Below, one piece after another: positions 15,171-64,000 of a stretch of 64,000 bases of DNA (the first letter of the stretch is position 1; every line of letters begins with the position of its first letter). The DNA comes from Branchiostoma belcheri. Taxonomy: Eukaryota; Chordata; Leptocardii; Amphioxiformes; Branchiostomatidae. The position numbers and the translations under genes are program-made. The stretch lies in assembly GCF_001625305.1 (NCBI RefSeq), contig NW_017802379.1, forward strand, positions 578,910 through 642,909, in the 5' to 3' direction. Below the pieces are notes generated by a model. It saw nothing but the letters and a program-made list of their open reading frames with translations, was not told the DNA's origin and ran no database searches.

Positions 15171-17633
15171 TTACGATGTGGTTAGTTTGTCCACGGGAAT
15201 ATGGCCGCTGTCCCCAAGGGCCTTCAGCACGACCCTGCCGTTGGGTCGGACCGTGAGCCACGTGATGCTGCCGTGGTTCAGACTGATGCGTAACCAGGCT
15301 TCTGGTGGGAACTGCAGTGCTCTAGTGTGGTGGAAGAAAAAAAATACATTCAGCTTTTCACCACAAGTCTAAAGTTCAAGAACAAGCATTTATAGGCTTG
15401 GGGTCATTATCAAAAACATTATGGATGTTGAAAATGTCTACCAGCATATAGTCTCCTCAACTAGGGTAACGTTACATGTAGTACTTTTATGCTTCATACT
15501 TGTCAGAAATTGTGTATAACTCTAAGGTCTTAATACTTTAGAATAACCATCTTGTCCCAGTATCTACATTGTACACGTAGTTATAGCAATGTGGAATGGT
15601 GCCAGATAGTGCAGAGCACTTCATACACATACCTACCTACAAACAAAGTATCGTATGACGTTGGCATGACAGACAAACACTTCGTAACTGTCCACAGCTT
15701 GCTCTGCGTCCGCCCTGTGGACATATTTCCTGAAGGCTGCCTCAATCCGAGCACCGTCCTCGTAAAACTGCTGCAACACACAAAATAGTCACGCTCCTAC
15801 TACATCTCCTTGGCAACGGAACCCTATCACCTTACAGTTAGTATCTAAAAAACAATGTCTTTTGAATGCTTAGGTATAAATATGGCTTTTGTTATTGTTC
15901 ATTAGTATAGGAAGAATTCCAAAATCATTAGCAATGATAATCATGTAATTTGTGCATGATTAGCCCAAAAGCAATAAGACTCTGCAAAGGTGAAAGAATG
16001 GACTTGCATCCCGTGTAATTGTAAATCTTTTCCATTTTTAGTATGAGTCATATGACATCATCCTTCTGATTCTGAGAACTGTTAGAACTTAAAGATAACA
16101 CCTTTTGCCATTTTGTGTTACTTTACCCACCCTGCCATAGCAATGAGGGATGCCAAGACCCAGGCCTTGGTGTTTTTTCCTTCAAGATTGAATTAGACAA
16201 TTATACTTACAGAAGGTTCTGGCCTCCAGTGGCCAATAGGGGGTTCAGGAGGGATGGGTGCCCCCTCCCGCAGCAGTGCACAACTCTGCAAAGGCACCTT
16301 GGGAAGAAAACCTGAGATGATCTGAGCTGTCTCCATTGCACGTGTCATGGTGGACTGCATAATGAGGTCAAAGTCACCGAGTTCCTTACTCAGCTCCTGG
16401 AGTCTTTTACCTGTGAAAGTCGCCTGTTCTTTACCTGGAATGAAAAAAAGGGAAAATGTTCAGTGCTGGAGGTAGTGAAAATGGTTAAATGTTTTTCATC
16501 AGTCAATGCAATACCTGTTCTTTGATGCGTAGGACAAGGTTTTAAGAGGCTTAAGGTCCACTGTACAGATGTGGGGCCAAAAGGCTATCTCTTCAAGAAG
16601 GTTTGTATCTGTCACTCCAATCCAATAAGTCTTCTATCCTATCAATGTGTAAGTACAGTCGAACCTCTACCGCCTATACATAATGACCATAAATCTGGCT
16701 ACAGTCAAACCTGTAAAACTTAAAAAGTGACCACCTCTATGTAATGACAACCTGCACATTGATAACCTGTACAACTGACTATGTCTATATTAGGACCACC
16801 TGGCCATACATCTGTACCTAGCCCTGTAAGTTTCCTCCCCTCATCACTCTTGGGGCTCATGTCATACTGGCCATGTCTGATGAAGATGAGGTGTCTGTTG
16901 GCCTTGGACTTGACTCCCTCCAGCTTAACGTTGTACTCATTCGAGTCCTTCTCATCTTCCGTCTTTGGTGGCTTCACCAGGCTGCTGGGCTCGCGTCTAG
17001 GGGGGAGAAACATGGAATGAAGCTGGAACTAGTTGTGGATTTAATATTGCGGTATTTTTTTATTTCTCTGAAATATGATTAAAAAAAAAACAAGAAGAGA
17101 AAGAGGAAGCTTGAAGAGGAAGAAGAACCGATCAAAAGTTTAAACAGTATGTTCCAAGTCAATAGCCTTAGTCATTCCCTCCCCAAGTACTACATTACAT
17201 AGACAAACTTAATTTGTCCAGACATAGCATTTACATTCAGGTTCTTTTACAGCATGTCATCTTTGACCACAGGCTATGCTACACCCACATGTGATTGGAG
17301 TGTTCAATTACCAAATCTGTGAACTTATCAAACCGGTTTGTTCTGTTCCGCCATTCAGTTAAAGGTTAGCTTTGGGCTAGCTGCCAAAGTGCTTTGTCAC
17401 GATAGGTCTTGGTGTTATGCTTAACAATATTACGGCTCTGTGTGTTTTAGTTTCATCCAGATAGCCTACCTGTCCCAGTTCCAGTCCCATTCTACACTAG
17501 GTTTGAAGTTCGTGGTCCATGAAGCACGGAGCGTCGTTCTGTGCCGGTTCTCGTAGCCCAGATAAATCCCAATCGCCACCGCGCCGACGCCACACACCAC
17601 CTTAGCAGCCCGAGTGTATGTAGAGGGAGGCAT
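15171..17633 (-). CDS. Mitochondrial serine/threonine phosphatase PGAM5, complete
   Basis: Five exons: 17633-17470, 16996-16818, 16434-16211, 15770-15637, 15321-15171 (852 bp, 283 aa), all GT/AG with matching phases. The N-terminal membrane helix ([19 protein letters not shown]) precedes WDWNWDRREP, the conserved multimerisation segment. The phosphohistidine signature is IFIRHGQY; the second histidine is in [19 protein letters not shown] and [13 protein letters not shown] are also conserved. PGAM5 dephosphorylates protein Ser/Thr (and His) and acts in mitophagy, fission and cell death at the inner mitochondrial membrane. Length is close to human PGAM5 (289 as recalled). The start at 17633 puts the helix at the extreme N terminus, as in the family; the frame is open to 17780, allowing a longer alternative. 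Confidence 0.95.
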
Positions 17634-18074
17634 GATGAGGAAGAACAGGCGAGGGCTGGCCAGGGAACTGCTGAAAAAGTGATGAAAGTTGGAGGAGAGG
17701 TCTCTTGAACTGCCCGCCCCAACCTTTGGGACGTCTTTTTGCTTCCGCACATGAGCGAGGCCCCATGACGCCCACGGCATAATAATTTTCAGTGCACGAT
17801 CTACTTAATAAAATATCCTCCGCAATACATTTTATCAAATGTTAATACCAAAAATATTAATATTTCAATAATACTGAAATTATTTATGACGTAAAGATGT
17901 TTAAAATGGTTATTTATTACGTCATAATTTGGTACTAATTAGAAAGGCATAAAGTTGTTCACAATGACCAGCTAAAGTGGGTGGGAGACAAGATGGCTGT
18001 CGAAAAAGCTGGAAAACAGTGAAGTCGCCAAAAATATTAGAATTCCACGAAATTCTTGATACATTCAAACACAA
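17634..18074. promoter_or_regulatory. Bidirectional promoter of PGAM5 (-) and BLTP2 (+)
   Basis: The two start codons face away from each other with 441 bp between them, so the intervening sequence must serve both genes. It contains two inverted ATF/bZIP-type sites, TGACGTAA near 17887 and TTACGTCA near 17919. A YY1-like AAGATGGC lies near 17990, on the BLTP2 side. Promoter function is inferred from position; motifs are seen directly. Confidence 0.65.
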
Positions 18075-56671
<38,597 letters not shown>

Positions 56672-57264
56672 TGAGCTAAAAAAATTCAAGAATGCCATGT
56701 GGTAACTAATGTAAATAAGTCTATTGTGAAGCTATACATGTATGTCATATCAAAATATTCAATTGATGAGTGAGTCACTTGGTAAATGAGTGAATGAGTG
56801 AGTGAGTGAGTGAGTATTGGATGAATAGACAGACAGATGGATAGATGGATGAAATAAGTTGAGAGGGTTTGCATATTCTATTCATATATAGATGGCCACT
56901 CTTAATTTAAAGGAGGAAATGATTTTAATTACTGACAGTTATATGTTGTGTATGACTGTACATGTATATGCTGAATGTAACAACTATGAATTTTAATTGT
57001 GTTTTACCTTAGAAATTTAAAGTGGGAGCAAATTAGAGGCATTCATCTCTAAGTGTAAAAGAGCCCAACACACTTATTGAAAAGAGAATGGGTAATATGG
57101 CATACTTGGCTGAAAAAGCAAGCAGAGACACAGCCGCATTGAGCTATCAAAAAAGCACAAGTAATCACTCTAGGTCTCAAGCACTGTGCTTTAAAACTGG
57201 CCTGCTTTATGGCTCTATAACAGCTTGTATTTCATCTAGTGCCTGCAACCTACCCCCCCCCCCC

Positions 57265-57311
57265 TGCTCGAAGATTACACATTATACCCTGCTCGAAGAT
57301 TACACATTATA
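57265..57311. repeat. Two tandem copies of a 22-bp unit after a poly-C tract
   Basis: CTGCTCGAAGATTACACATT occurs twice in a row, preceded by a run of 13 C. It lies in the BLTP2 3'UTR. Confidence 0.8.
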
Positions 57312-57580
57312 CTTATATTAAAGCCCAGGCCAACACTTTGATATTTCCTCTTAAGTACATCCTGTTTAAGCTGTGAATAGACTTCCTTGTGCCAAATTTG
57401 TTCTGCCATGTGTGTGACATATGGTGGTTATAAAAATTATATCTTTATTGCTTACGGCCATAAATAACATAGGCATTTATTTCCTTGTTCTATGAATATC
57501 ATAGATGTGGGTGTAAAATGGGCCCCTTGAAAATCTGCTTGTTCAAAGGGGAATACCCAGTGGTCTGATCATGATGATTT

Positions 57581-57605
57581 AATAAATAGAACATTAAACA
57601 ATAAA
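57581..57605 (+). terminator. BLTP2 polyadenylation signals
   Basis: AATAAA at 57581-57586 and again at 57600-57605, about 0.9 kb after the stop. An earlier ATTAAA near 57317 is a weaker candidate. Confidence 0.55.
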
Positions 57606-57628
57606 ACAATCATAAAACAAGTGACGTT

Positions 57629-57634
57629 TTTATT
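57629..57634 (-). terminator. Candidate polyadenylation signal of the GPCR gene
   Basis: TTTATT on plus (AATAAA on minus), about 1 kb downstream of the GPCR stop and only 23 bp from the BLTP2 signal at 57600, so the convergent 3' ends would nearly touch or overlap. Confidence 0.4.
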
Positions 57635-58317
57635 GCTTTTTGTGGTGGCTAAAAGACACCCATGTGGGGATAAATGCAGGTAGGTAAAGATGTATCATAC
57701 AGGTTATCAAAGTAGAAGATGTGGTAATATTTTACATAATTTTAGGAACTTTTTCATGTTGTGGTAGATAATGACCAATTTCCAAGTACAAATGCCATAA
57801 CAATATACACTATACATGTACAAAATACGATGATGGTCATATATGAAGTAAAAAATGTTATTGTACACAAGACAGATGTCAACAATAGTTCGCATGGTTA
57901 CGAAACTATACAGTTGTAGGACGTCTGCTTTCATATGAACAATATTTTCGTCCTTTTGGTATTCGTGACTTGACATGTTTACATTTACTAGATTTTATAT
58001 AACATTGACGTGTAAGATATGTAAGAAAACACACGCACGAGGTATGCCACGTGAGTGGCTCGGAAGTGAACCCTCGACTTGGTTGTGGTTTGGTGCCAGA
58101 GACCGGGCAGGCACAAGTGTTTATGTACAATACGTGACATTTCTGCCGGGGCAATCAAATATGTGCTGAACCTGACATAACGTGATTTATAATGCCACCA
58201 GTAACAATCTGGTAAAGTCTGTCACAGATAAAAGTCAGAAAGTATTTGTGGATCCATTTTAAGTTTGTGACATACGCACTTGCAGGTGTACTTGATAGTC
58301 CCGATATTCTGTCTTTG

Positions 58318-58605
58318 ATACGCCAAAAAAAAGGTTACTCAAGCAACAGGACATGATTTTGGAAACGGTCAGACCTTTAAGTTAGCATTCACTACCTTTC
58401 GTCAGTGACACTGGAGAGCTCTATATGATAGCTTCATATGAACTGGCATATGAAGAAATCCATGTTATATGTCTGCTTATGTTCATGAAGGTTAGACACC
58501 CAGGTGATAAAATACCAAAGTAACAGTTACTCAAGCAACTGGACACATTTTGAAAACGGCCAGACGTTTCAGGTAGCATCCGCTACCTTTCGTCAGTGAC
58601 AGAAA
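58318..58605. repeat. Two copies of the GTTACTCAAGCAAC dispersed repeat
   Basis: At ~58318-58415 and ~58487-58605 the order is ATACC/GCCAAA, GTTACTCAAGCAAC-GGACA, GAAAACGG-CAGAC, GTAGCAT and CTACCTTTCGTCAGTGACA. The same head forms the palindrome at 42641-42699. They lie in the GPCR 3'UTR or just beyond it. Confidence 0.7.
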
Positions 58606-58642
58606 TGGATCTGTAGTCAACGTTCAGGTATTTTTCCAAATA

Positions 58643-60622
58643 CTATGTAAACCTGTTCATGTCTCTAAACTGTACATTGTTTTGAGATGGCCTGTACACT
58701 GCCAGGGAAACGTCGCGTCTCTTTTTACAGAACAGTTCCCAGAGAGCTCGCCTGTAGTCATAGTTTCCGAAAGCGTAAAGCAACGGATTCAAGGTAGAGT
58801 TCAGATACGACAGCGCTTTTGTAACTTTGTAGACTTCCTGCAATCCAACCAGTGTGTTTAATGGCAATATTAATAATACAATGCTGTAAGGGATCCAACA
58901 AATAATGAAGGCAGCGATTCTTTCGACCAGAAGGCGGGTGGCCCGCCTGTGCCGCGCCATGAGAGCCTCGTACCTGCGCTGGTTGCGAATGTTTGAAAGC
59001 ACGCGCTCGTGGGCGTAGAGCTTCGGCCGGTCTACGACTACCTCTGGCCGCGAAAGCGCGTCGGACTCCGAGTCCCCGTCGTGGTAACGCACGATGAAGT
59101 TTGCGTGGTAACCGGCACGTCTCTTCTTGTAGCTCGGCTGTTCCGAAGTCATCTTCACCTCAGGCTTCGAGACGTGGCACGTTGTTTCGCCGTCAGTGAT
59201 GGTGAAAATAGCCGATTCTCGTCTAGGAGGACGTTTTGCCCACGGCCAGGGTTCTGTGCCTGTGGTCGGGGCAGCAGGGCTGGTCGCGGCTCTCGGCCGT
59301 GTAACAGGTGAGCTTCGCGACATCGTTGTCGTCGTTGTTGACCTCCTCGCGTACATGCCCACCGCGGCCGGGCCCGACATGATTCGGTACCTGCCCTGGA
59401 GCTCGTCGGACGTCTTCGCCTTCTTGTCAAGTCTGGTTCCGCCACCGACTCCCAGGTTGGTGGCGTCGCTGGGAGAGCGCGCGTTCTCAGCCGTGCTCTT
59501 GGTGAGCTTAAGTATGATGATCAAGATTCGCACGTACAGTACCACAATAATAGTCGACGGCAAGAAGTGGAAGAGAGTGGAATACAGCGAAAGAACCGGC
59601 AGGTCGCCGACAACTTCTCCTGTATCGTAGATAGAGTTTGGCACGCCCACTGGTATACTCCAAGCTACGGTAGGAATAACCCAGGCAACCACCAAGATCG
59701 CCACTTTACGTTTCTTGCTCTTCTTGCTGCTGTTGTGTTGGAGCGGCGACGCGAAAGCGTGGAAACGATCCACGGAGATCACGACTAGGTTAGACATGGA
59801 CACTCCGCCTAGGAGGGAAGGAGACAATAGATATCCATGAGTCTTTTTTTACGCTCGTGATTTCATGGGATAAGTTCAGGTGATGTACAAAAACTAGGCC
59901 ATAGACATTTATTATCACATAACTCTGTAGACTCAGGTGGACCTGTACTACTGACCAACAGTTTAACACACCAGCTTGTGTCATTAGTGACCAGGTCTAC
60001 AAACACACCCCTGACCACTGTTTGGTAGTCCCTTAGATTATTTCCCGATTGACCCATATTAAGTCTATGGTGTCTACCTGTCGACTGTGTCCTTAACCTT
60101 CTATTTCCAATAGTCCCAAAGACACCCCTATCCCATTCACTCAAGTATCGTTTGTTTACAAGATTAGTTTCTTCAGGTACTTAGTTTTCTCTCATAAAAA
60201 AGTAAAAGCTTTCATTTACCAGTTAGAAAGTCCAGAGCCTTCCAGCTCTTGCAGTCGGCCGGGTCCGTGCATATCAGGTAGTACATATAACACGATAGGA
60301 TTCCCAGGGCGCCCACGGATAAGTCTGCCAGAGCCAGGCTAAAGATGTACAGGTAGTGGTACGCCTCTCTCAGCCGCTTGTCCTTCACGATGACCACGAT
60401 GACGGCAACGTTGGTCAGAACGGTGGTGATGGCCAGTAGGGAGAACACGGCTGCGATTGCCACACCCCCAGGGTCGCAGTCTATACGGGACGTCTCGCTG
60501 TTGGGGCAGGTGAAACTGTCCACACTTTCATTCACCACCATGCCGGTTTTCTGAGTGCTTGTATCCAAGAAGGTAGTCATGCTTCCTTCACTTGGCAGTC
60601 CCAGTGGTTGTAACGCGTTCAT
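58643..60622 (-). CDS. Class A (rhodopsin-like) GPCR, aminergic-like, 522 aa
   Basis: Two exons, 60622-60220 and 59808-58643, spliced in phase 1 inside TM3. The start is the first in-frame ATG (MNALQPLGLP); upstream the frame has no ATG. The N terminus has an N-glycosylation site (N31-E-S). Hallmarks: N71 (1.50), D100 in LALAD (2.50), C124 (3.25), D131 exactly seven residues on (3.32, the amine-binding aspartate), D148-R149-F150 instead of DRY, P5.50 in FHFLPST, CWIPY in TM6 and NPLLY in TM7. The third intracellular loop is very long (~200 aa), with threonine, serine and basic runs. A biogenic-amine or trace-amine-type receptor is inferred; the ligand cannot be read. Confidence 0.88.
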
Positions 60623-61330
60623 TTCATCTTTGAAGTAAAAGATTACAGTTGTTGACTGTGTCCAAAGTACGGTGTCTGCTAGGTCCAGTGTATACAAGGC
60701 TGTGGGTTGCTGATAACGCGGTCTTGACCCGTAAATGTACGATATAAAACCCGTCAGAGAGAACTGTACCAGCTGCCGTTCGGGTGGTTTCTAAGAGAAA
60801 TAAATCGCGACCTTCTTCCTCGTGTAGTCCAGCCGTCGAGTCACGGATCTAAAAACAGATGACAGCTCTCTGTCGTAGGTGTCTCTGCGCTCCCCAAACC
60901 AACAAATACGCGGAAATTCCCGCTAGAAATAGCGAGTTACTACAGTTTGTGTGGGAGGAATTTCGTCGTGCCGGGCAATAATTTCTGCCAGGATTGTTCT
61001 GTCAGTGGACTGTGGACTAACATGGTTGAAATAATTACAGTTTAAGTGGCCGCGGCTCGAATTCTAAGGAATCCCGTGCCAACCATGTGCCGCCTGGGCC
61101 GCCCACGATATTAACACTCGCCGCGTGTGTACTTTGCTGTCGTAAGTTGGATATCAATTTTCTAACCCGTGACATCACTTGTCGCGTTCGGAATTTGGTT
61201 GACTTTTTGTCGTGCGGGTAAAGGACCGCACGTATGCAGAGTAACCTTGTACATGGTACAACGTTTTCAAACAAAGTGATCAAGGAAAATATACTTTCTT
61301 ATAGTTAATTGAACGCATACGCATTTCCAT
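60623..61330 (-). promoter_or_regulatory. 5' UTR and presumed promoter region of the GPCR
   Basis: Upstream of the GPCR ATG, composition is CpG-bearing to about 61250. The start site and core elements cannot be placed. No other gene seen. Confidence 0.3.
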
Positions 61331-64000
61331 GTTGTATAACTGTATAAACTATTACACAAGGAAGCCAATGCAGCTGTTCAGTCTACAGCCGTTAGGTAAG
61401 TTCTGGAGATGTGTCTTTAACGTTGTATTACTTTTGACAGACTGGGCGCAAAACGTTTTATATGCTAAGATGCTAATATTAGATCTTCAATTTTTTTACA
61501 TTCAATGTGCTTTTAATGACTAGCCATAAACTGCACCAATGATGGAGACATTTTCACCAAATGGGCCTTTTACCAGTAGTTACTGTTCGTGTAATATAGT
61601 GTGTTTACATTACTGCGTGGTAGCAAGGTCTCCATGTTAACTAAGATAGGTTAAGAACAAAGTTCACAAAGTCAAACACAGTTAAGAAATGCAAACGATT
61701 TTTAGACTATCTTAATTTGTTCTTGACGCGAATACTTGGTCACCGGTGTATGAAACATTGACTTAGTCATGCACATAGTTATCCAAACGTCGCCAACATT
61801 AAACCATAATTCCGTAGCCTGGTATATAATCTTCTTCCACCAGATGCTGACCCAGTCTTGATCCCCGTTCTCGGTTATACCGATCAATTTCCGTTGCGGT
61901 TGTCTCTGGGACAGACGGTTCTAAGAAATAATGGAGTGCGGCGCACGGAATACACTTTCCACTCTTTTCTACAGGAAGGAACCGGACCGCTACTCCCTCC
62001 ATTTACGTATGTTTGTCTGATCTATGACGTATGTGGACGTACGGTACACCTCACTTACTCGTCTAGATCTTCAGGAGAAAAATTCTGGATTAGTTTACGG
62101 AAACTTAATTAGTAAAACAACGAGTGTCAAGAACAGATAATGAAATCCAAACAATGATACGAAATGAGATAAATATCTTCAAACCTGTAACATTATTTCT
62201 AGACCTTCGAGGTAATTGAACAAGTGTATATTTAACATAGTTTCTAAACTTAGAAACCATTATCTGATGTCTCTGAGCAACATGACGTTTACCATATAAC
62301 AGAGGTTATGGCGTTGTGCCAGAAAGGCATGTGTAGCTTTTGTAATTGCCTCCTTATACGTTATGTGGCAACTGGAGGAAGTGTCTGTTAACGTACAGTT
62401 TATAATGGCGTGAACAAATGGTGCTAAAATTGTCCTCGATGTTAAAACTGTTGATAGAGTATGGAACTTGATACTTGATTTAGTCGTTTAGTCCATGTTC
62501 AACTGATGAATTAACAGTTTTGCACGATGCTCTCGCAGACTCGGTGCAGGGCATGGAACGTCCGTTCAAACCTACAACTGCCGCTACGCTCAGTTAATGT
62601 TGTTTCCTCTTTCCAAGAGCCGTGTCAAACCAAAATTATGTATTATCTGTGAAAGGCGACCGCATTATAAATATGTTGACTCTATAAAGTCAACCGGGTA
62701 CGGAAGAGCTCGTGTCAACAGCAAAAAAAGGCGGGTGTGAATTAATTGTCGAGTGTTTATCCCAATGTCAACGTACAACACTTGAGCTTGTCACTGGTTA
62801 TATTATGAAAGACGTAAAAAGCATATTCGTCATGCGATAGTTTGTTTAACCACCAGGGGTCTCTAGGCAATACTCAACCTCTTCCGGGCAGTTTTACTGA
62901 GTGCAACCACCGGTGTATAGTTCAAGACGTTTTTCTAATACAATTTTGCAAACTATACTTTTCATTAGATACACTACAATTATGCACATGAATTTGCATT
63001 ATAGGCATTGGATGGTTGAACGTTAACGCTAGTCTAGTTATGAAAAAAAAAGAAAAAAGCTACATGTAACATACATTTTCTTGCAAAAATTTGCAAACTA
63101 TACTTTCACTAAACATAATATGCATGTATATTTGTATCATTACAAAGGTAACAGAGAGACTCAGGAGAGTCTAGTACTATTCCGTAAATAAGAATACAGT
63201 GACAAGCACGATGACAAGAAATGATTGGACAACTTGAAGTCAATATTGAACAAGGATCTGCTTTATTATTCACTTGACATGGCAACCCAAACTTCACACG
63301 ATATCATTCCACAGACTCCTCACTTATACAAAGTTGCGGGATTGTCTTTCTGTCTTGTATCCACAAACCGCGACCAAAGACCGTATTCTTCCAACAAAAA
63401 CTGCCGCAGGAACTTCGACTGGTCGCATACATAAGAACAACAATGATTTAGCATTTGAAAATTCTGCAGCGTATATTTTATATATGACATCTGATACATC
63501 TTAAAGTTTTTGCAAGATAGAAATCTGTTATATTCGTGCGGGCGATCCTTCAAACGCACCTGCTTAAATTTAAAATATGTGGTCTCCTTCCTAAATGAGC
63601 AACAACGCTAAAGCTAGTCTCGCATTGCTCCATCAAAAGAAGCAAGATGCAGTCAATTCTACTACAGCCACTGGCGACTGTCTATCATTATAGGTTTCAA
63701 AATGTTCTTTACTACTTGCATGTTTCTTCTCATTCAATACATCGTCTATTCATTTCATTAAGTTTAATCTTTCGTCGTCTTTGAAAAAAAAATCATCGAA
63801 GAAATACTTGATTGCCTGCTGCAGCTCTGTGCTGATAAATTTGCATAATTGCCACTTTTAGCAGCAATACCAATGGAATGATATACCTCGTTACATGCAC
63901 ATAATGGCCATACTATACTGCACAACAGGCCACGACATCTGTAATATCTATCTTTGAAACACCCACTATAATTTGCGACATTCAAATACATGGGTATTCA
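61331..64000. other. No gene recognised
   Basis: Short frames only, none with a recognisable domain or splice partner. A motif AATTTTGCAAACTATACTTT near 62943 recurs at ~63088 (ATTTGCAAACTATACTTTCA), each followed by an A/T-rich ATGCA tract; a diverged tandem repeat. Confidence 0.4.

Noticed and set aside
17634..17780. Longer PGAM5 N terminus from 17780
   Set aside because: The frame is open, but it would put ~49 residues before the membrane helix, unlike PGAM5 proteins; the start at 17633 fits better.
59009..59630. Plus-strand open frames opposite the GPCR
   Set aside because: They are antisense shadows of the G/C-rich third-loop coding region and have no domain or splice context.
61702..62112. 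Overlapping open frames on both strands near 61.9 kb
   Set aside because: Short, no hydrophobic or domain pattern, no partner exons; chance frames.

Overview
The window reads as invertebrate-deuterostome genomic DNA, most likely an amphioxus (Branchiostoma). The genes are close to vertebrate orthologues, introns are many and short (about 100-1000 bp), TACATGTA-like words are frequent, and introns carry many small inverted-repeat elements and tRNA-derived SINE-like copies. This is inferred from the sequence; no search was run.

Layout: (1) 1-7960, plus strand: the 3' part of a smoothelin-like gene whose calponin-homology (CH) domain can end in either of two homologous alternative last exons. 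(2) 8191-12558, minus strand: a ten-exon C2H2 zinc-finger/coiled-coil nuclear protein that I cannot name, with a CRE-containing upstream region. (3) 15171-17633, minus strand: PGAM5, five exons, complete. (4) 18075-56671, plus strand: a very large gene for the bridge-like lipid transfer protein BLTP2 (KIAA0100/hobbit), head-to-head with PGAM5 across 441 bp. (5) 58643-60622, minus strand: a two-exon class A GPCR with aminergic hallmarks, convergent with BLTP2. From 60.7 kb to the end I see no gene.

The most striking structure is inside BLTP2. Exons 2-25, encoding residues ~20-886, are present twice in tandem: block A 18826-27333 and block B 29519-39263. Both are fully open, every splice site is consensus, and nearly all differences are synonymous. 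Splice phases forbid A-to-B splicing, but exon 1 can join either block and either block can join exon 26. Each choice gives a protein of about 2246 or 2241 residues, near the human length as I recall it (about 2235). So this is either a giant mutually exclusive exon block or an uncollapsed haplotype in the assembly. A single N in the spacer (27756) and several small partial exon duplications nearby keep the artefact explanation alive; the strong intron divergence argues for a real duplication.

Functionally the genes look unrelated: actin-associated CH protein, nuclear zinc-finger protein, mitochondrial phosphatase, ER-contact lipid transporter and GPCR. Only PGAM5/BLTP2 share an evident regulatory interval.
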